Below, piece after piece: positions 44,612 through 54,109 of a DNA stretch of 64,000 bases (position 1 is its first letter; each line of letters opens with the position of its first letter). This stretch comes from VAZQ01 sp963817015 (GTDB lineage Bacteria; Pseudomonadota; Alphaproteobacteria; Rhizobiales; Xanthobacteraceae), in NCBI GenBank assembly GCA_963817015.1, contig CAWFMV010000016.1:124001-188000 (forward strand), in the 5' to 3' direction. The notes under the pieces were generated by a model, which was given only the letters and a program-made list of their open reading frames with translations, was not told the DNA's origin and made no database searches. The position numbers and the translations under genes are program-made.

Positions 44612-46324
44612 GTGTTCTTTGTTGCCCTTGCCACCGATTATGACGGCACGCTGGCGCAGCACGGGCGGGTTGATCACGCAACGCGCAGTGCTCTCGAAGA
44701 GGTAAGACGTTCGGGTCGTAAGCTCATTCTTGTGACTGGGCGCACTCTGCCCGATCTTGAAAGCACGTTCGACGCCATTCAGCTGTTCGATGTGGTGGTG
44801 GCTGAGAACGGTGCCGTGCTGTTTGATCCTGCAAAAAAGCAAGAGATTCCACTGGCCGAGCCCCCGCCACCGGCATTGGTCGAGCGGCTCCGAGAACTGG
44901 GTGTGAAGCCTTTGTCGGTCGGGCGCACGATTATTGCCACGTGGGAGCCGAACGAGAGTGTTGTTCTTGCAGCCATTCGCGATCTTGGGCTCGAACAGCA
45001 CATCATTTTCAACAAGGGCGCTGTGATGGTGCTGCCCAGCAACGTCAACAAGGCGTCCGGTCTCGAAGGTGCGCTGAAGCTGCTGCATCTTTCGCCGCTC
45101 AATGTCGTCGGTATCGGTGATGCGGAGAACGATCTAGCTTTCCTAAGTGCCTGCGGCTGTGCTTTCGCAGTCAGCAACGCGCTTCCAACTGTCAAGGAAA
45201 GAGCTGACTTTGTCGTTGCTGATCACGGCGCCGGCGTCGTCGAGCTTGCCCGCATGCTGACCAAGGACGATCTGTCTTCAGCAAAGCCAAGACTCCCGCG
45301 CACTCAGCCCGTGCTGGGCGACAAACCCGATGGGGCGAGTGTCTCTCTCAGTCCATTCGAGACCGTGCTGGTGACCGGATCATCAGGCGGGGGCAAGTCG
45401 ACGGTCGTTACAGCGCTTCTGGAACAGATGCGGGATGGCGGCTATCAATTCTGCGTGGTCGATCCCGAAGGTGACTACGCCGAGCTTCGGGACGTCGTCG
45501 TTCTCGGAGATTTAAAGCAAGTTCCGCGGATCAGCGAAGCGATCGCGTTGCTGGAAAAGCCTGATACCAATATCGTCATAAACCTCCTTGCCATCGAGCC
45601 GGCCGAGCGCCCGCATTTTCTCGCGAAGCTTATGCCCGAGCTTGCGAAGATGCGCGCGGTATCGGGGCGGCCTCATTGGCTTGTGTTCGATGAAGTCCAT
45701 CACTGCCTTCCGGCCAAATGGCATCCTGCGCCGGTGACATTGCCCCGAGAGCTGCCAGCGGTGGTCGCTGTCACTGTCCATCCGGAGGAGGTCGCTCCGG
45801 ATTTTCTGGCTTTGGTCTCTACTGTGATTGGTGTCGGCGAGGGGGCATGGGGCGCGATCACGAGCTTCTGCGAAGCGACCGGGCGGACCAGTCCGAAGGC
45901 CATTGCAGCACCGAAGGAGGGCCAAGTTGTCGTTCTCGACAGCGAGGACCGAGTGGAACTGGTGACTGCCCGTAAGCCGAAGGAAAAGCAGAAGCGGCAC
46001 GTTCGCAAATATGCCGAGGGAGAGCTTGGCGAGGACAAGAGTTTCTACTTTCGTGGCCCTGAGGGTGCGCTCAACCTACGTGCGCAGAATCTGACGATGT
46101 TTCTCCAGCTGGCGGCGGGCGTGGATGACAAGACATGGTTGCATCACCTGCGCGCAGGTGCCTACTCGAAGTGGTTTCGCGATGCGATCAAGGATGAAGA
46201 GCTTGCTGCGGAAGCTGCAGCCGTGGAGCGCGATGCTTCGTTGTCTGCAAACGGCGCCCGTGCACGCATTAGAGACATTGTGGAACACCGTTATACGGCG
46301 CCAGCCAAGCAAGGCGTAAGTTGA
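44612..46324 (+). CDS. HAD phosphatase fused to a HerA/VirB4-like P-loop ATPase
   Basis: A 570-residue fusion beginning at GTG 44612. Residues 1-220 are a HAD-IIB phosphatase: D9 and D11 in ATDYDGTLA, Thr in LVTGRT, K147 and the GIGDAENDLAFL motif with D170/D174. Residues 245-480 are a P-loop ATPase: Walker A GSSGGGKST (K262), DPEGDYAEL like the DPKGEY of HerA-type enzymes, and Walker B LVFDEVHH (D360, E361). A basic linker and a C-terminal helical region follow. All catalytic residues of both parts look intact. No partner gene is adjacent. A nucleotide- or sugar-phosphate-linked regulatory role is possible, but function is not known. Confidence 0.85.
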   Translation: MFFVALATDYDGTLAQHGRVDHATRSALEEVRRSGRKLILVTGRTLPDLESTFDAIQLFDVVVAENGAVLFDPAKKQEIPLAEPPPPALVERLRELGVKPLSVGRTIIATWEPNESVVLAAIRDLGLEQHIIFNKGAVMVLPSNVNKASGLEGALKLLHLSPLNVVGIGDAENDLAFLSACGCAFAVSNALPTVKERADFVVADHGAGVVELARMLTKDDLSSAKPRLPRTQPVLGDKPDGASVSLSPFETVLVTGSSGGGKSTVVTALLEQMRDGGYQFCVVDPEGDYAELRDVVVLGDLKQVPRISEAIALLEKPDTNIVINLLAIEPAERPHFLAKLMPELAKMRAVSGRPHWLVFDEVHHCLPAKWHPAPVTLPRELPAVVAVTVHPEEVAPDFLALVSTVIGVGEGAWGAITSFCEATGRTSPKAIAAPKEGQVVVLDSEDRVELVTARKPKEKQKRHVRKYAEGELGEDKSFYFRGPEGALNLRAQNLTMFLQLAAGVDDKTWLHHLRAGAYSKWFRDAIKDEELAAEAAAVERDASLSANGARARIRDIVEHRYTAPAKQGVS

Positions 46325-46487
46325 CGTTCGACCGATCACTGGACATTCGACCGATCACGGGGTGAGCAGCGTCCTATGCAAGGCAGAGTTGCAGATACCG
46401 AATGGTTAACGGAACTGCGATAAAGTGTCTCAGCGCCAAACGAGACGAGATAACCCAGCGGTGCGACGGGGCCGGCTCGCATGCTCG

Positions 46488-46810
46488 CTATGGACACACG
46501 TTTCAGAAGCCTTTGGACCCGGGTCGGATCGGAGTAGCACCTACAATCCCGGCGCAGGTGCAGCGCCCGCCCATGCAGCCGCAGTCGCTGCGGAGACGAA
46601 GCCGATCGCCGCGTCAGCAGAGATTGCGCCGCCGGGACGAGCGCCGGTTCGAACGTTGACACTTGCGCCGCGGTTAACATTCACGTTTGTTGCGCGGTTC
46701 ACGACATTTCCTATTCACGACGTGGTGTTCCGCTCACCACGTTGGTGTTTCTGCTGGCTACATTCGTGTTTACGCGGCCGACGTTGGTGGCCTTGCTGAC
46801 GTTCGCCTTG
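46488..46810 (-). pseudogene. Remnant of a small Asn-Val-repeat secreted protein
   Basis: On the minus strand short pieces read TNVGRVNTNVASRNTNVV, then NVNVNRGASVNVRTG, then AAIGFVSAATAAAWAGAAPA, then CYSDPTRVQ and GF-stop-NVCP. Together they resemble small exported proteins of Bradyrhizobium relatives, which have N-x-N-V repeats and a CWYYTDPSRTQGFWDVC-like end. Here the frame changes at least twice, and a stop replaces the Trp codon. It appears to be a decayed gene, unlike the single-base breaks elsewhere. The family match is from memory. Confidence 0.35.
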
Positions 46811-47136
46811 ACGCTCCTTTGTGCACCGGCAGCGCTTCACTGTCCGCCGGAGCGAACGTCTGCGCGCCTCGTAACGAGCTCGATGAGCGCATTGTCGGGA
46901 TTAAAGCGCCTCCGTCGCCGCTCCGGAACGAATCCCCATGACCGACGTCGCAGCGCGGCGTTAAGACGTATCCGACGATCGCACAATTCCTCTTTCTCTG
47001 CCGTCCTGTCGTGTCTTTCGCCGATTTGGTTCGATCGTCTGGCAGTCGTGCGCATGGCAAGGCGCAACGATGATGATCAGCGGCGCGAGCGCAAGCCGGC
47101 CGAGAACGAAAAACCCGCCATCGCGCGGATCGCCTA

Positions 47137-47442
47137 TTATCGAACTTGTGGGCCTGCCATCGCGCTTTTCACGAACCCGGCGACGATTGTGAGAATGGCG
47201 CCGCCGGCGCCGCCGCCGGCGATCTGACCGAGGAGCGCGCCGAAATCCAGTCCGCCGGCGCCGCCTGCGAGTACCGGCAACAGCGCCAGCAGCGCCTGAC
47301 CTACGACGCCGCCGCCAATCGCTCCCGTGATCGTGTTGCCGAGCATGCCGAGGCCATAATCCTTGAGCGCTGCGCCTGCTGCGTTGCCACCGATCGCACC
47401 GGCAAAAAGCTGAACCATAAGAATGATCAATGTCTCTCCCAT
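47137..47442 (-). CDS. Small glycine-rich membrane protein
   Basis: A 101-residue protein with two or three hydrophobic Gly/Ala-rich segments (IILMVQLFAGAIGGNAAGAA, then GNTITGAIGGGVVGQALLAL, then ILTIVAGFVKSAMAG). Similar small proteins of unknown function are frequent in this order. Two copies of the ATTGGAC-N4-GTCCAAT palindrome lie 93 and 284 bases before the ATG. This suggests control by the two-component system downstream. Confidence 0.75.
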   Translation of the reverse strand: MGETLIILMVQLFAGAIGGNAAGAALKDYGLGMLGNTITGAIGGGVVGQALLALLPVLAGGAGGLDFGALLGQIAGGGAGGAILTIVAGFVKSAMAGPQVR

Positions 47443-47534
47443 ATCCGCCTCCAGTATCTTGCAAGTCCTTCAATCAACGCGTCGCGTTGTAAGAGAACCC
47501 ATCGAACACTACGGAGAGGATGCGCTTGAGATCG

Positions 47535-47552
47535 ATTGGACTGTGGTCCAAT
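47535..47552. promoter_or_regulatory. Palindrome ATTGGAC-N4-GTCCAAT, copy 1
   Basis: ATTGGAC-TGTG-GTCCAAT is a perfect 7-base inverted repeat. The context GATCGATTGGAC is identical to copy 2. It lies upstream of the small membrane protein. Probable binding site of a FixJ-class regulator. Confidence 0.6.
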
Positions 47553-47725
47553 GCCGAGCACGCGCCTGTGCGGACGTCGCGCAAGGACAAAACTGAGGCG
47601 CGAGGCGCAGCCGGGGGGAGGGGTCGGGGGTAGCGCGCCTCGCGCCGGTCACTCGCGAGCTGACGCAGAAGAAACTGGCAAGCCCACGAATTTACAGACG
47701 TTACGCCATCGCGTGCGATCGATCG

Positions 47726-47743
47726 ATTGGACGCTGGTCCAAT
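47726..47743. promoter_or_regulatory. Palindrome ATTGGAC-N4-GTCCAAT, copy 2
   Basis: ATTGGAC-GCTG-GTCCAAT is a perfect 7-base inverted repeat, 191 bases from copy 1 and about 510 bases before the kinase ATG. Confidence 0.6.
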
Positions 47744-48249
47744 ATCCATGCGAGCGATGACCAATCACGATCTGTGCCGAGGTGAGGAACACGTTTGGCG
47801 ACAATCGGGCCGATGTCCACAAATGTGAAAGAGAGGAATCCAGTCCGTCGCTGCAATGCTGCGTTGAAGTAGCTATCGCCGGGGCCGCGACCGGCGTGCG
47901 ACCACAAAGGTTGCCGGGCAATGGCCCCGGAACCTGGGAACTTTACCTCCAGACAACCCTGGTGCAACCGAACAACCAAGAGTTATAATGCCATTGGGGA
48001 CGGTCGAGCAGCAAACGATGAGAGCTCGTCCGTGCAAGACTGCTGGGTTCCGTGTCGATCCATGCGCGCAACGAGGGCGCGCGGGGTTGGTGTTCGTTTC
48101 TGGCCGTTCGCAAGTGGCGCACTTGCATGTGCTGACGGACGTGAATTGATTGCCTGCCTGTCGTGTTCCAGCCCGGAACTCGATCTCCTTGCGCATCATG
48201 CGCGCTCGCTCCCCGCAATCTCATTAACAGCTGGTCGGAGCAAGCTCCG

Positions 48250-50310
48250 ATGAGTACGAGCGCCTGCCTGTTTAAACGTGCACTTGTCCGCTTCAATAGC
48301 GATATCGGGAAGGCTGTTGTCGTCGCGATCGGGTATTTCGTAGGCGCCGAGATTGCATTCTTCATCGGAACGCTGTCAGACAAGATCTTTGCCCCATTGT
48401 GGCCGCCAAACACCGTGTTGTTTTGCGCGCTGGTTCTGGCACCCCCGAAACGCTGGTGGATCTATGTCCTTGCGGCGTTCCCAGCGCACATCGTCGTCGA
48501 GCTCGGTGTCGGAATGGGCGCTCTGCAATTGCTGATCGCCTTCATCACCAACGTTCTGATCGTCGTCGTCAGCGCGGCCGCCATGCGACGGTTCGTCGGA
48601 GAACGACCCTGGTTCCGCGATGTTCGCAAGACATGGCTCTATGTCCTTATAACGGCCTTGGTGGTGCCGGCGATCGTGGCACTCGGCGGCGCCTTCGTGC
48701 CAATCCTGGGCGGCGGATCGCTCGAGGACTTCGGTCTGCACTGGACGCAATGGTTTGCCTCCAACAGCCTCGGCAATCTTGCGCTCACGCCGATTGCCCT
48801 CATCTTGCTGGCGGAGCCCCCGGTGCCGTCCGCGCCCGCACTGCGGACGGTTGAGGCCCTTGTGATTGGCACAGCCCTCGTGGTCGTTTGCACGATTGCG
48901 TTCGAGGTCAGCGCCGGCACGTTCGAAAGCGGGTTTCTCCCCGCGCTCCTCTATTCCCCGCTGCCGCTGATCTTATGGTCCACAGTGAGGTTCGGGACGA
49001 GCGGAGCGAGCGGAGCCGTGTTGATTGTTTCCGCCGTCCTGATTTGGCGAGCACTGAACGGCCCAAGCCTGTTCATTGCGAGCGATCCGGAGACCAATGT
49101 CTTCGCCCTCCAGGTTTTCCTCATCGGGCTTGCCATCCCGGTGCTCCTGCTCGGCGCGGCTATCGAAGAGACCAGACGGGCCGAGCGCACAACGCGCGAC
49201 AGTGAGGAGCAGATGTCATTCGCAGCCACGTCGGCCAACATCGGCTTGTGGCAGCACAACCTCGCAACCGGCGACTACTGGGCGACCGAGCACTGCCGCA
49301 ACATGTTCGGCCTGCGGGCGAATGCTCCGCTCAGTTGGGAAACGGTGGGCAGCACCATCCATCCGGACGACCGGGACATGCTGAAGGACACCATGCGCAC
49401 CGCAGTCCGGAGCAGCGTGCCGGCGGAGTGCGAGTTCCGCGTCATGCTGCCTGGAGAGCAGACACGATGGATGACAGCAAGGGCACACGCGACCTATGAC
49501 GACGAAGGCAGTCCGGTACAGCTGAGCGGGCTGGTCGCCGACATCACCGCGCGCAAAACCGCCGAACATCAGATCGAGTTGCAACGCCGGGAGCTTGCGC
49601 ATCTCACCCGCGTGTCGGTGGTGGGCGAGCTCTCGGGTGCAATCGCGCACGAGCTCAATCAGCCGCTGACGGCGATCCTCGCGAATGCCCAGGCTTCGCA
49701 ACGCATGCTGGTGAAGGATGCCCCCGACCTCCCCGAGATCGGTACTGCTCTTGACGACATCGTGCAGGCGGGCAGTCGCGCAAGCGACGTCATTTCCCGG
49801 GTGCGAAAGCTGCTGAAGAAGGGCGAAAGCAGATATGAAGCGGTCGATATCAATGAGCTGTTCAGATCGACACTGAATCTTTTGCACAGCGAGCTGATCT
49901 CACGCCGGATCACAGTTCAGCTCGACCTGGCCGAGGAGCTTCCGCTGGCCGTCGGAGACCCGGTCGAGCTGCAGCAGGTTCTGCTCAATCTGGCGATGAA
50001 TGCTTCGGACGCGATGAGCTCGATATCGACGCGGAGACGCCTGCTGACCTTGACGACACGGACGACCAAGGATGGCTTTGTCGAGGGTGTTGTGTCCGAT
50101 CAGGGCCGCGGCATCACGCCCGACCAGCAAGGCCGGCTGTTCGAGCCGTTCTATACGACCAAGGAGCACGGTCTTGGTCTTGGCCTCTCGATCTGCTCGA
50201 CCATCATCAATTCCCACGGCGGCGATCTGAGGATTGTCAACAACGAGCCCGGCGGCGCGCGAGCGGTCTTCGTGCTGCCCGCGCACAGAGTCATGGTGGC
50301 TGCAAAATGA
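48250..50310 (+). CDS. MASE1-PAS sensor histidine kinase
   Basis: A 686-residue membrane kinase. Residues 15-300 are a MASE1 sensor with eight or more TM helices (LSDKIFAPLWPPNTVLFCAL is typical). A PAS domain lies at about 320-435 (SANIGLWQHNLATGDYWATE). HisKA has His467 in AIAHELNQPLTA, the form used by FixL-like and DctB-like kinases. HATPase_c has the N box NLAMNASDAM, SDQGRGI and GLGLGLSI. ATG at 48250 is chosen because MASE1 begins there. Its stop overlaps the response regulator start (ATGA), so the two are translationally coupled. Signal unknown. Confidence 0.92.
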   Translation: MSTSACLFKRALVRFNSDIGKAVVVAIGYFVGAEIAFFIGTLSDKIFAPLWPPNTVLFCALVLAPPKRWWIYVLAAFPAHIVVELGVGMGALQLLIAFITNVLIVVVSAAAMRRFVGERPWFRDVRKTWLYVLITALVVPAIVALGGAFVPILGGGSLEDFGLHWTQWFASNSLGNLALTPIALILLAEPPVPSAPALRTVEALVIGTALVVVCTIAFEVSAGTFESGFLPALLYSPLPLILWSTVRFGTSGASGAVLIVSAVLIWRALNGPSLFIASDPETNVFALQVFLIGLAIPVLLLGAAIEETRRAERTTRDSEEQMSFAATSANIGLWQHNLATGDYWATEHCRNMFGLRANAPLSWETVGSTIHPDDRDMLKDTMRTAVRSSVPAECEFRVMLPGEQTRWMTARAHATYDDEGSPVQLSGLVADITARKTAEHQIELQRRELAHLTRVSVVGELSGAIAHELNQPLTAILANAQASQRMLVKDAPDLPEIGTALDDIVQAGSRASDVISRVRKLLKKGESRYEAVDINELFRSTLNLLHSELISRRITVQLDLAEELPLAVGDPVELQQVLLNLAMNASDAMSSISTRRRLLTLTTRTTKDGFVEGVVSDQGRGITPDQQGRLFEPFYTTKEHGLGLGLSICSTIINSHGGDLRIVNNEPGGARAVFVLPAHRVMVAAK

Positions 50311-50957
50311 CCGAAGATGGATTTACGGTGTTTCTCGTCGATGATGACGCCGATGTACTCAAGGCGCTCGCCAGGCTTCTGCGCGCCTCGGGCTATGACA
50401 GTCGCGAATTTGCCTCGTCCGAGGATTTCCTGCGCGAGCACGACGCCTCCATGCCCGGATGCGCCGTCTTCGACGTGGCGATGCCAGATCTCGACGGCCT
50501 GGCGTTGCAGCAGGCGTTGGCCGCGAAGGGCATCGAGCGCCCCGTGATCTTTCTCACAGGCCGGGGCGATATTCCGACCACCGTGCGAGCCATGAAGGCA
50601 GGCGCAGTCGATTTTCTGACCAAGCCGGTCGATGCCGACGCATTGCTGGCAGCGATCGACAACGCCCGGGAACGGGAGAGCAGGGACCGGGAGGCCCGCG
50701 CCGAGATGGAATTCTTCACAGCGAGGCTCGCAACGCTCACCCCCCGCGAGCGCGAGGTGCTCGGGCATGTGATTGCCGGACGCCTCAACAAGCAGATCGC
50801 CTACGACCTCGGCACTGTCGAGAAAACGATCAAGGTCCATCGCAGCCGCATGATGGAAAAAATGGGTGTGCGCAGCCTTGCCGAGCTCGTACGGCTGGCG
50901 GAGCGTGCCGGTATGAGGCAATGCCTCATTGAGGTGATCCGCAATCGTTGGCCCTAA
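50307..50957 (+). CDS. FixJ-type response regulator
   Basis: A 216-residue regulator. The receiver has FLVDDDADV, phospho-Asp56 in CAVFDVAMPDLDG and Lys in FLTKPVDAD. The C-terminal LuxR HTH reads LTPREREVLGHVIAGRLNKQ, then VEKTIKVHRSRMMEKMG. It is cognate to the kinase before it by overlap. The palindrome ATTGGAC-N4-GTCCAAT on both sides of this pair is the likely target of its HTH, by proximity only. Confidence 0.93.
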   Translation: MTEDGFTVFLVDDDADVLKALARLLRASGYDSREFASSEDFLREHDASMPGCAVFDVAMPDLDGLALQQALAAKGIERPVIFLTGRGDIPTTVRAMKAGAVDFLTKPVDADALLAAIDNARERESRDREARAEMEFFTARLATLTPREREVLGHVIAGRLNKQIAYDLGTVEKTIKVHRSRMMEKMGVRSLAELVRLAERAGMRQCLIEVIRNRWP

Positions 50958-50981
50958 GGCCAACTCGACGAGTGACTTTCG

Positions 50982-51375
50982 ATGCAGAAAATAGCCGCCA
51001 TGCCGAGCAACCCGCTTCATGTAGCAATCGTCGATGATGATGCCTCGGTGCTGACGGCACTGTCGCGCCTGCTGGGCACCTGCTCCTACCGCACCGCAAC
51101 CTACCAATCGGCGCGGCGCATTCCTGGAGTCGCTGCGCCACAGCACGCCGCAGTGCCTCGTCGTCGACATGCAGATGCCGGAAGTGACCGGTCTCGACCT
51201 GCTCCATCATTTGACGCGCCATGGGATCCGCATCCCGACCGTCGTCATCACCGGTCACGACGAAGCCGGCAATCGTGCGCGTTGCGAGGCCGTGGGCACA
51301 CGAGCCTACCTGCTCAAGCCGCTGCAGGGCGATGTGCTGATCGCCGCCATCGACGCGATCACTGCGCGCGAGTGA
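50982..51375 (+). CDS. Single-domain response regulator, one frame break
   Basis: A receiver of about 130 residues without an output domain. HVAIVDDDASVLTAL, CLVVDMQMPEVTGLDLL and YLLKPLQGDVL are the acidic pair, phospho-Asp and Lys motifs. One extra base near 51115 breaks the frame; removal gives SARAFLESLRHSTPQ and an uninterrupted domain. It follows the FixJ-type regulator by 24 bases. Such third components usually tune phosphate flow from the kinase. Confidence 0.85.
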
Positions 51376-51488
51376 ACAACAAGGGCGCAATCGTCCGTTG
51401 ACGAAGCCCTTAACGTCGTCCCCGGCATAACTGCGCGCGTTGCGCGACGCGATCGGCCCGTCATTTGCCGTCGCTCTCTTTTGCGATG

Positions 51489-51504
51489 TTGGACCAGGGT
51501 CCAA
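51489..51504. promoter_or_regulatory. Palindrome TTGGAC-N4-GTCCAA, copy 3
   Basis: TTGGAC-CAGG-GTCCAA, also readable as TTGGACC-AG-GGTCCAA, matches the two copies at 47.5-47.7 kb. It lies 212 bases before the next ATG and so would control the HAD-FGE-HdeD group. Confidence 0.6.
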
Positions 51505-51700
51505 TAGAGGACGGATGACGGCTTGCGTAGTGTGTTGCGATGCTCCGGGCACTTCGGAGGAAGACCCGCCGTGCCGCCGGATGTCTCACGCCGGATCACC
51601 GCCAATCCACGATCGTCCAGAGAACGGGCGAAGCGTTGAGCCCGTTGCGCGGCAACCGGGCAAGACGCAGCACCGTGACATGAAGCGCAGAGGAAGCGAC

Positions 51701-51967
51701 ATGAGAGGAAGCACACTGAGCAAGGATTCGCGTGAGGAAGCCACATTTACGCAGCTGCCGCAGACCAATCGCTGGAAGTTTCCCACTTCGAACACCTACA
51801 ACGACTACGTCCTTCGCCGCTCGTTCCTGGTGGTGCCGACACAGGAGATCGTTGGGCAGTTCATCGCGACGTTCAGAGAGTTTCCGCCACGACAGCGGCC
51901 ATCGAGCTTCAGTGTCGATCGGGTCATGCAGAAGCTGGAGGAGAGCACGGTCGGCAGTGGCCGATGA
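51701..51967 (+). CDS. Small conserved-looking hypothetical protein
   Basis: An 88-residue soluble protein without a signal peptide. The start at 51701 has AGAGGAAG just upstream; ATG at 51680 is also possible. The text TYNDYVLRRSFLVVPTQEIV, then FIATFREFPPRQRPSS, has the look of a real protein, but I recognise no family. It is the first gene after palindrome copy 3 and 60 bases before the HAD gene. Confidence 0.55.
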   Translation: MRGSTLSKDSREEATFTQLPQTNRWKFPTSNTYNDYVLRRSFLVVPTQEIVGQFIATFREFPPRQRPSSFSVDRVMQKLEESTVGSGR

Positions 51968-52027
51968 CGGTCGTCGCCCGGCCGGCGTATGACAATCGGG
52001 CCGCGCATCTAGCGGGAGAGCTTCCCC

Positions 52028-53063
52028 ATGCTCCACATCATGACACGACGGGCTGTGCTCCTAGCGGTCCTGCTTGCCGGCATCGGCATCACTTCGGCCG
52101 CGCCGGCGCAGCAACCCGCATCCGATCCGCTGCCGTCCTGGAATGACGGCACCGCAAAAAGGGCCATCACCGACTTCGTCGCCCGCGTGACGCTCGAGAC
52201 CAGCCCCGATTTCGTGCCCGCGCCCGAGCGCATCGCAACCTTCGACAACGACGGCACGCTGTGGGCCGAGCAGCCGATCTATGTCCAGTTCGCCTTTGCG
52301 ATCGATCGGGTGAGAGCGCTGGCATCGAAGCACCCGGACTGGAAGCGCAAGCAGCCGTTCAAGGCAGTGATCGAAGGCGATCCCAAGGCGCTCGCCGTCA
52401 TGGGCGAGAAGGAGCTGCTGACCATCATAGCGGTGACCCACGCCAACATGACCACCGACGATTTCACGAGGACCGTGAGCGACTGGATCGCGACCGCAAA
52501 GCATCCACGTTTCAACCGGCCGTATACCGAGCTGGTCTACCAGCCGATGATCGAGCTGCTGCGCTATCTTGCGCGCGAACGGTTTCAAGACCTTCATCGT
52601 TTCGGGCGGCGGCGTCGAGTTCATGCGACCGTGGGCCGAGCGGGTCTACGGCATCCCGCCCGAGCAGGTGGTCGGCTCCTCCGGCGTGACGAAGTTCCAG
52701 CTGCGGCCAGACCGCAAAACGCTGCTGTGGAAGGAAGCCAAGGTCGAGTTCATCGATGACGGCCCAGGCAAGCCGGTCGGCATCAACCGCTTCATCGGGC
52801 GGCGTCCGATCTTCGCCTTCGGCAACAGCGATGGCGATCTGCAGATGCTGCAGTGGACCGCGGACAGCAGCCGCGCGCGCTTCATGGGACTCGTTCACCA
52901 CACCGATGCCGAGCGCGAATGGGCCTACGACCGCCAGTCGCACGTCGGCAAGCTCGATCGGGCGCTCGACGAAGCCAATGCGCGCGGCTGGACCGTGGTC
53001 GACATGAAGCGCGACTGGCGCACCGTGTTCCAGTTCGAGGACGCGACGGTGGGAGCGCGATAA
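52028..53063 (+). CDS. Exported HAD-family phosphatase, one frame break
   Basis: About 344 residues with a signal peptide ending SAAPAQQ. The HAD motif I is ATFDNDGTLWAE. Motif II is IVSGGG and motif IV is FGNSDGDLQML. An extra T at 52569-52570 breaks the frame; without it LLRYLRANGFKTFIVSGGG is continuous. Proteins of this type regularly sit beside formylglycine-generating enzymes in Bradyrhizobium-like genomes. The FGE-like gene starts 18 bases after this stop. Substrate unknown. Confidence 0.88.
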
Positions 53064-53080
53064 CGCATGGAGATGGCGGC

Positions 53081-54088
53081 ATGACCGACGTGGTGCTCAA
53101 CAAAATTCCACCCCCCGTCCTGCCGTCGACGCCGGCCGGCACGGACGTCGCGCCGTCCAAGCCCGACATGGTCTGGATTGCGGGCGGCACCTTCCGCATG
53201 GGCTCGGACAGGCACTATCCGGAAGAAGCGCCGGTCCATCGCGTCACTGTCGACAGCCTCTGGATTGATCGCGCGCCGGTGACGAACGCGCAGTTCCGCA
53301 GCTTCGTGAATGCAACCGGCTACGTCACCTTCGCCGAGATCGCGCCCGACCCGAAGGACTATCCCGGCGCGTTGCCCCGCATGCTCAAGGCGGGCTCGCT
53401 GGTGTTCAGCCCGCCGAGGCACGCAGTCGACCTGCGCGACTGGAGCCAATGGTGGATATTCAAGTTCGGCGCCAACTGGCGGCGTCCCTACGGTCCGCGC
53501 AGCTCGATCAGCGGCCTCGACCATCATCCGGTTGTGCACGTTGCCTACGGGGATGCGCTCGCCTATGCGCGCTGGGCCGGCAAGGATCTGCCAACCGAGG
53601 CCGAATGGGAATTCGCCGCCCGCGGCGGGCTCGACGCTGTCGAGTTCGCCTGGGGGGAGGAGCTTTCGCCGAACGGACGGCAGATGGCGAACACCTGGCA
53701 GGGCGACTTCCCAGTGGAGAAGCTCGCGACCAATGGCTATCAGCGCACCTCGCCGGTGACTGCGTTCCCGCCCAACGGCTACGGCATCTACGACATGATC
53801 GGCAACGTGTGGGAATGGACGAGCGATTGGTTTTCGCCCCGGCACGAAGCCGATGCGCCGAAGGCCTGCTGCATCCCGGAGAACCCGCGCGGCGGGCGTG
53901 AAGACGACAGCTACGACCGCTGCCAGCCGAGCATCAGGATTCCGCGCAAGGTGCTCAAGGGCGGCTCGCACCTGTGTGCGCCGAACTATTGCCGCCGCTA
54001 CCGACCGGCCGCGCGTCACGCGCAGCCGATCGACACCTCGACGAGCCACGTGGGATTTCGCTGCGTCGTCAGGAGGCCGCACGAATAG
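53081..54088 (+). CDS. Formylglycine-generating enzyme-family protein (SUMF1)
   Basis: A 335-residue protein of the FGE-sulfatase family. MVWIAGGTFRMGSDRHYPEE opens the domain, and TEAEWEFAARGG and MIGNVWEWTSDW are core motifs. C299 and C304 in GGSHLCAPNYCRRYR match the two active-site cysteines, with the same spacing as true FGE, which oxidises a sulfatase Cys to formylglycine using copper and oxygen. It is thus probably active. No sulfatase gene lies in the window, so its client is elsewhere. There is no signal peptide. Confidence 0.92.
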   Translation: MTDVVLNKIPPPVLPSTPAGTDVAPSKPDMVWIAGGTFRMGSDRHYPEEAPVHRVTVDSLWIDRAPVTNAQFRSFVNATGYVTFAEIAPDPKDYPGALPRMLKAGSLVFSPPRHAVDLRDWSQWWIFKFGANWRRPYGPRSSISGLDHHPVVHVAYGDALAYARWAGKDLPTEAEWEFAARGGLDAVEFAWGEELSPNGRQMANTWQGDFPVEKLATNGYQRTSPVTAFPPNGYGIYDMIGNVWEWTSDWFSPRHEADAPKACCIPENPRGGREDDSYDRCQPSIRIPRKVLKGGSHLCAPNYCRRYRPAARHAQPIDTSTSHVGFRCVVRRPHE

Positions 54089-54109
54089 AGCGATCCAGGG
54101 AGAAGCACT

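Larger units (their letters stand above)
47443..48249. other. 807-base regulatory gap with two palindromes
   Basis: The gap separates the divergent small membrane protein and the MASE1 kinase. It holds two near-identical palindromes (47535-47552 and 47726-47743). Short open frames on both strands have no protein features. The spacing of the two sites is 191 bases. Confidence 0.5.

Noticed and set aside
46742..47227. Plus-strand frame with a hydrophobic start before the small membrane protein
   Set aside because: The later part is basic and low-complexity, and the region is better explained by the decayed minus-strand gene.
47921..48253. Plus-strand frame before the MASE1 kinase
   Set aside because: No SD and no family features; it ends at the kinase start and looks like spurious coding in a regulatory gap.
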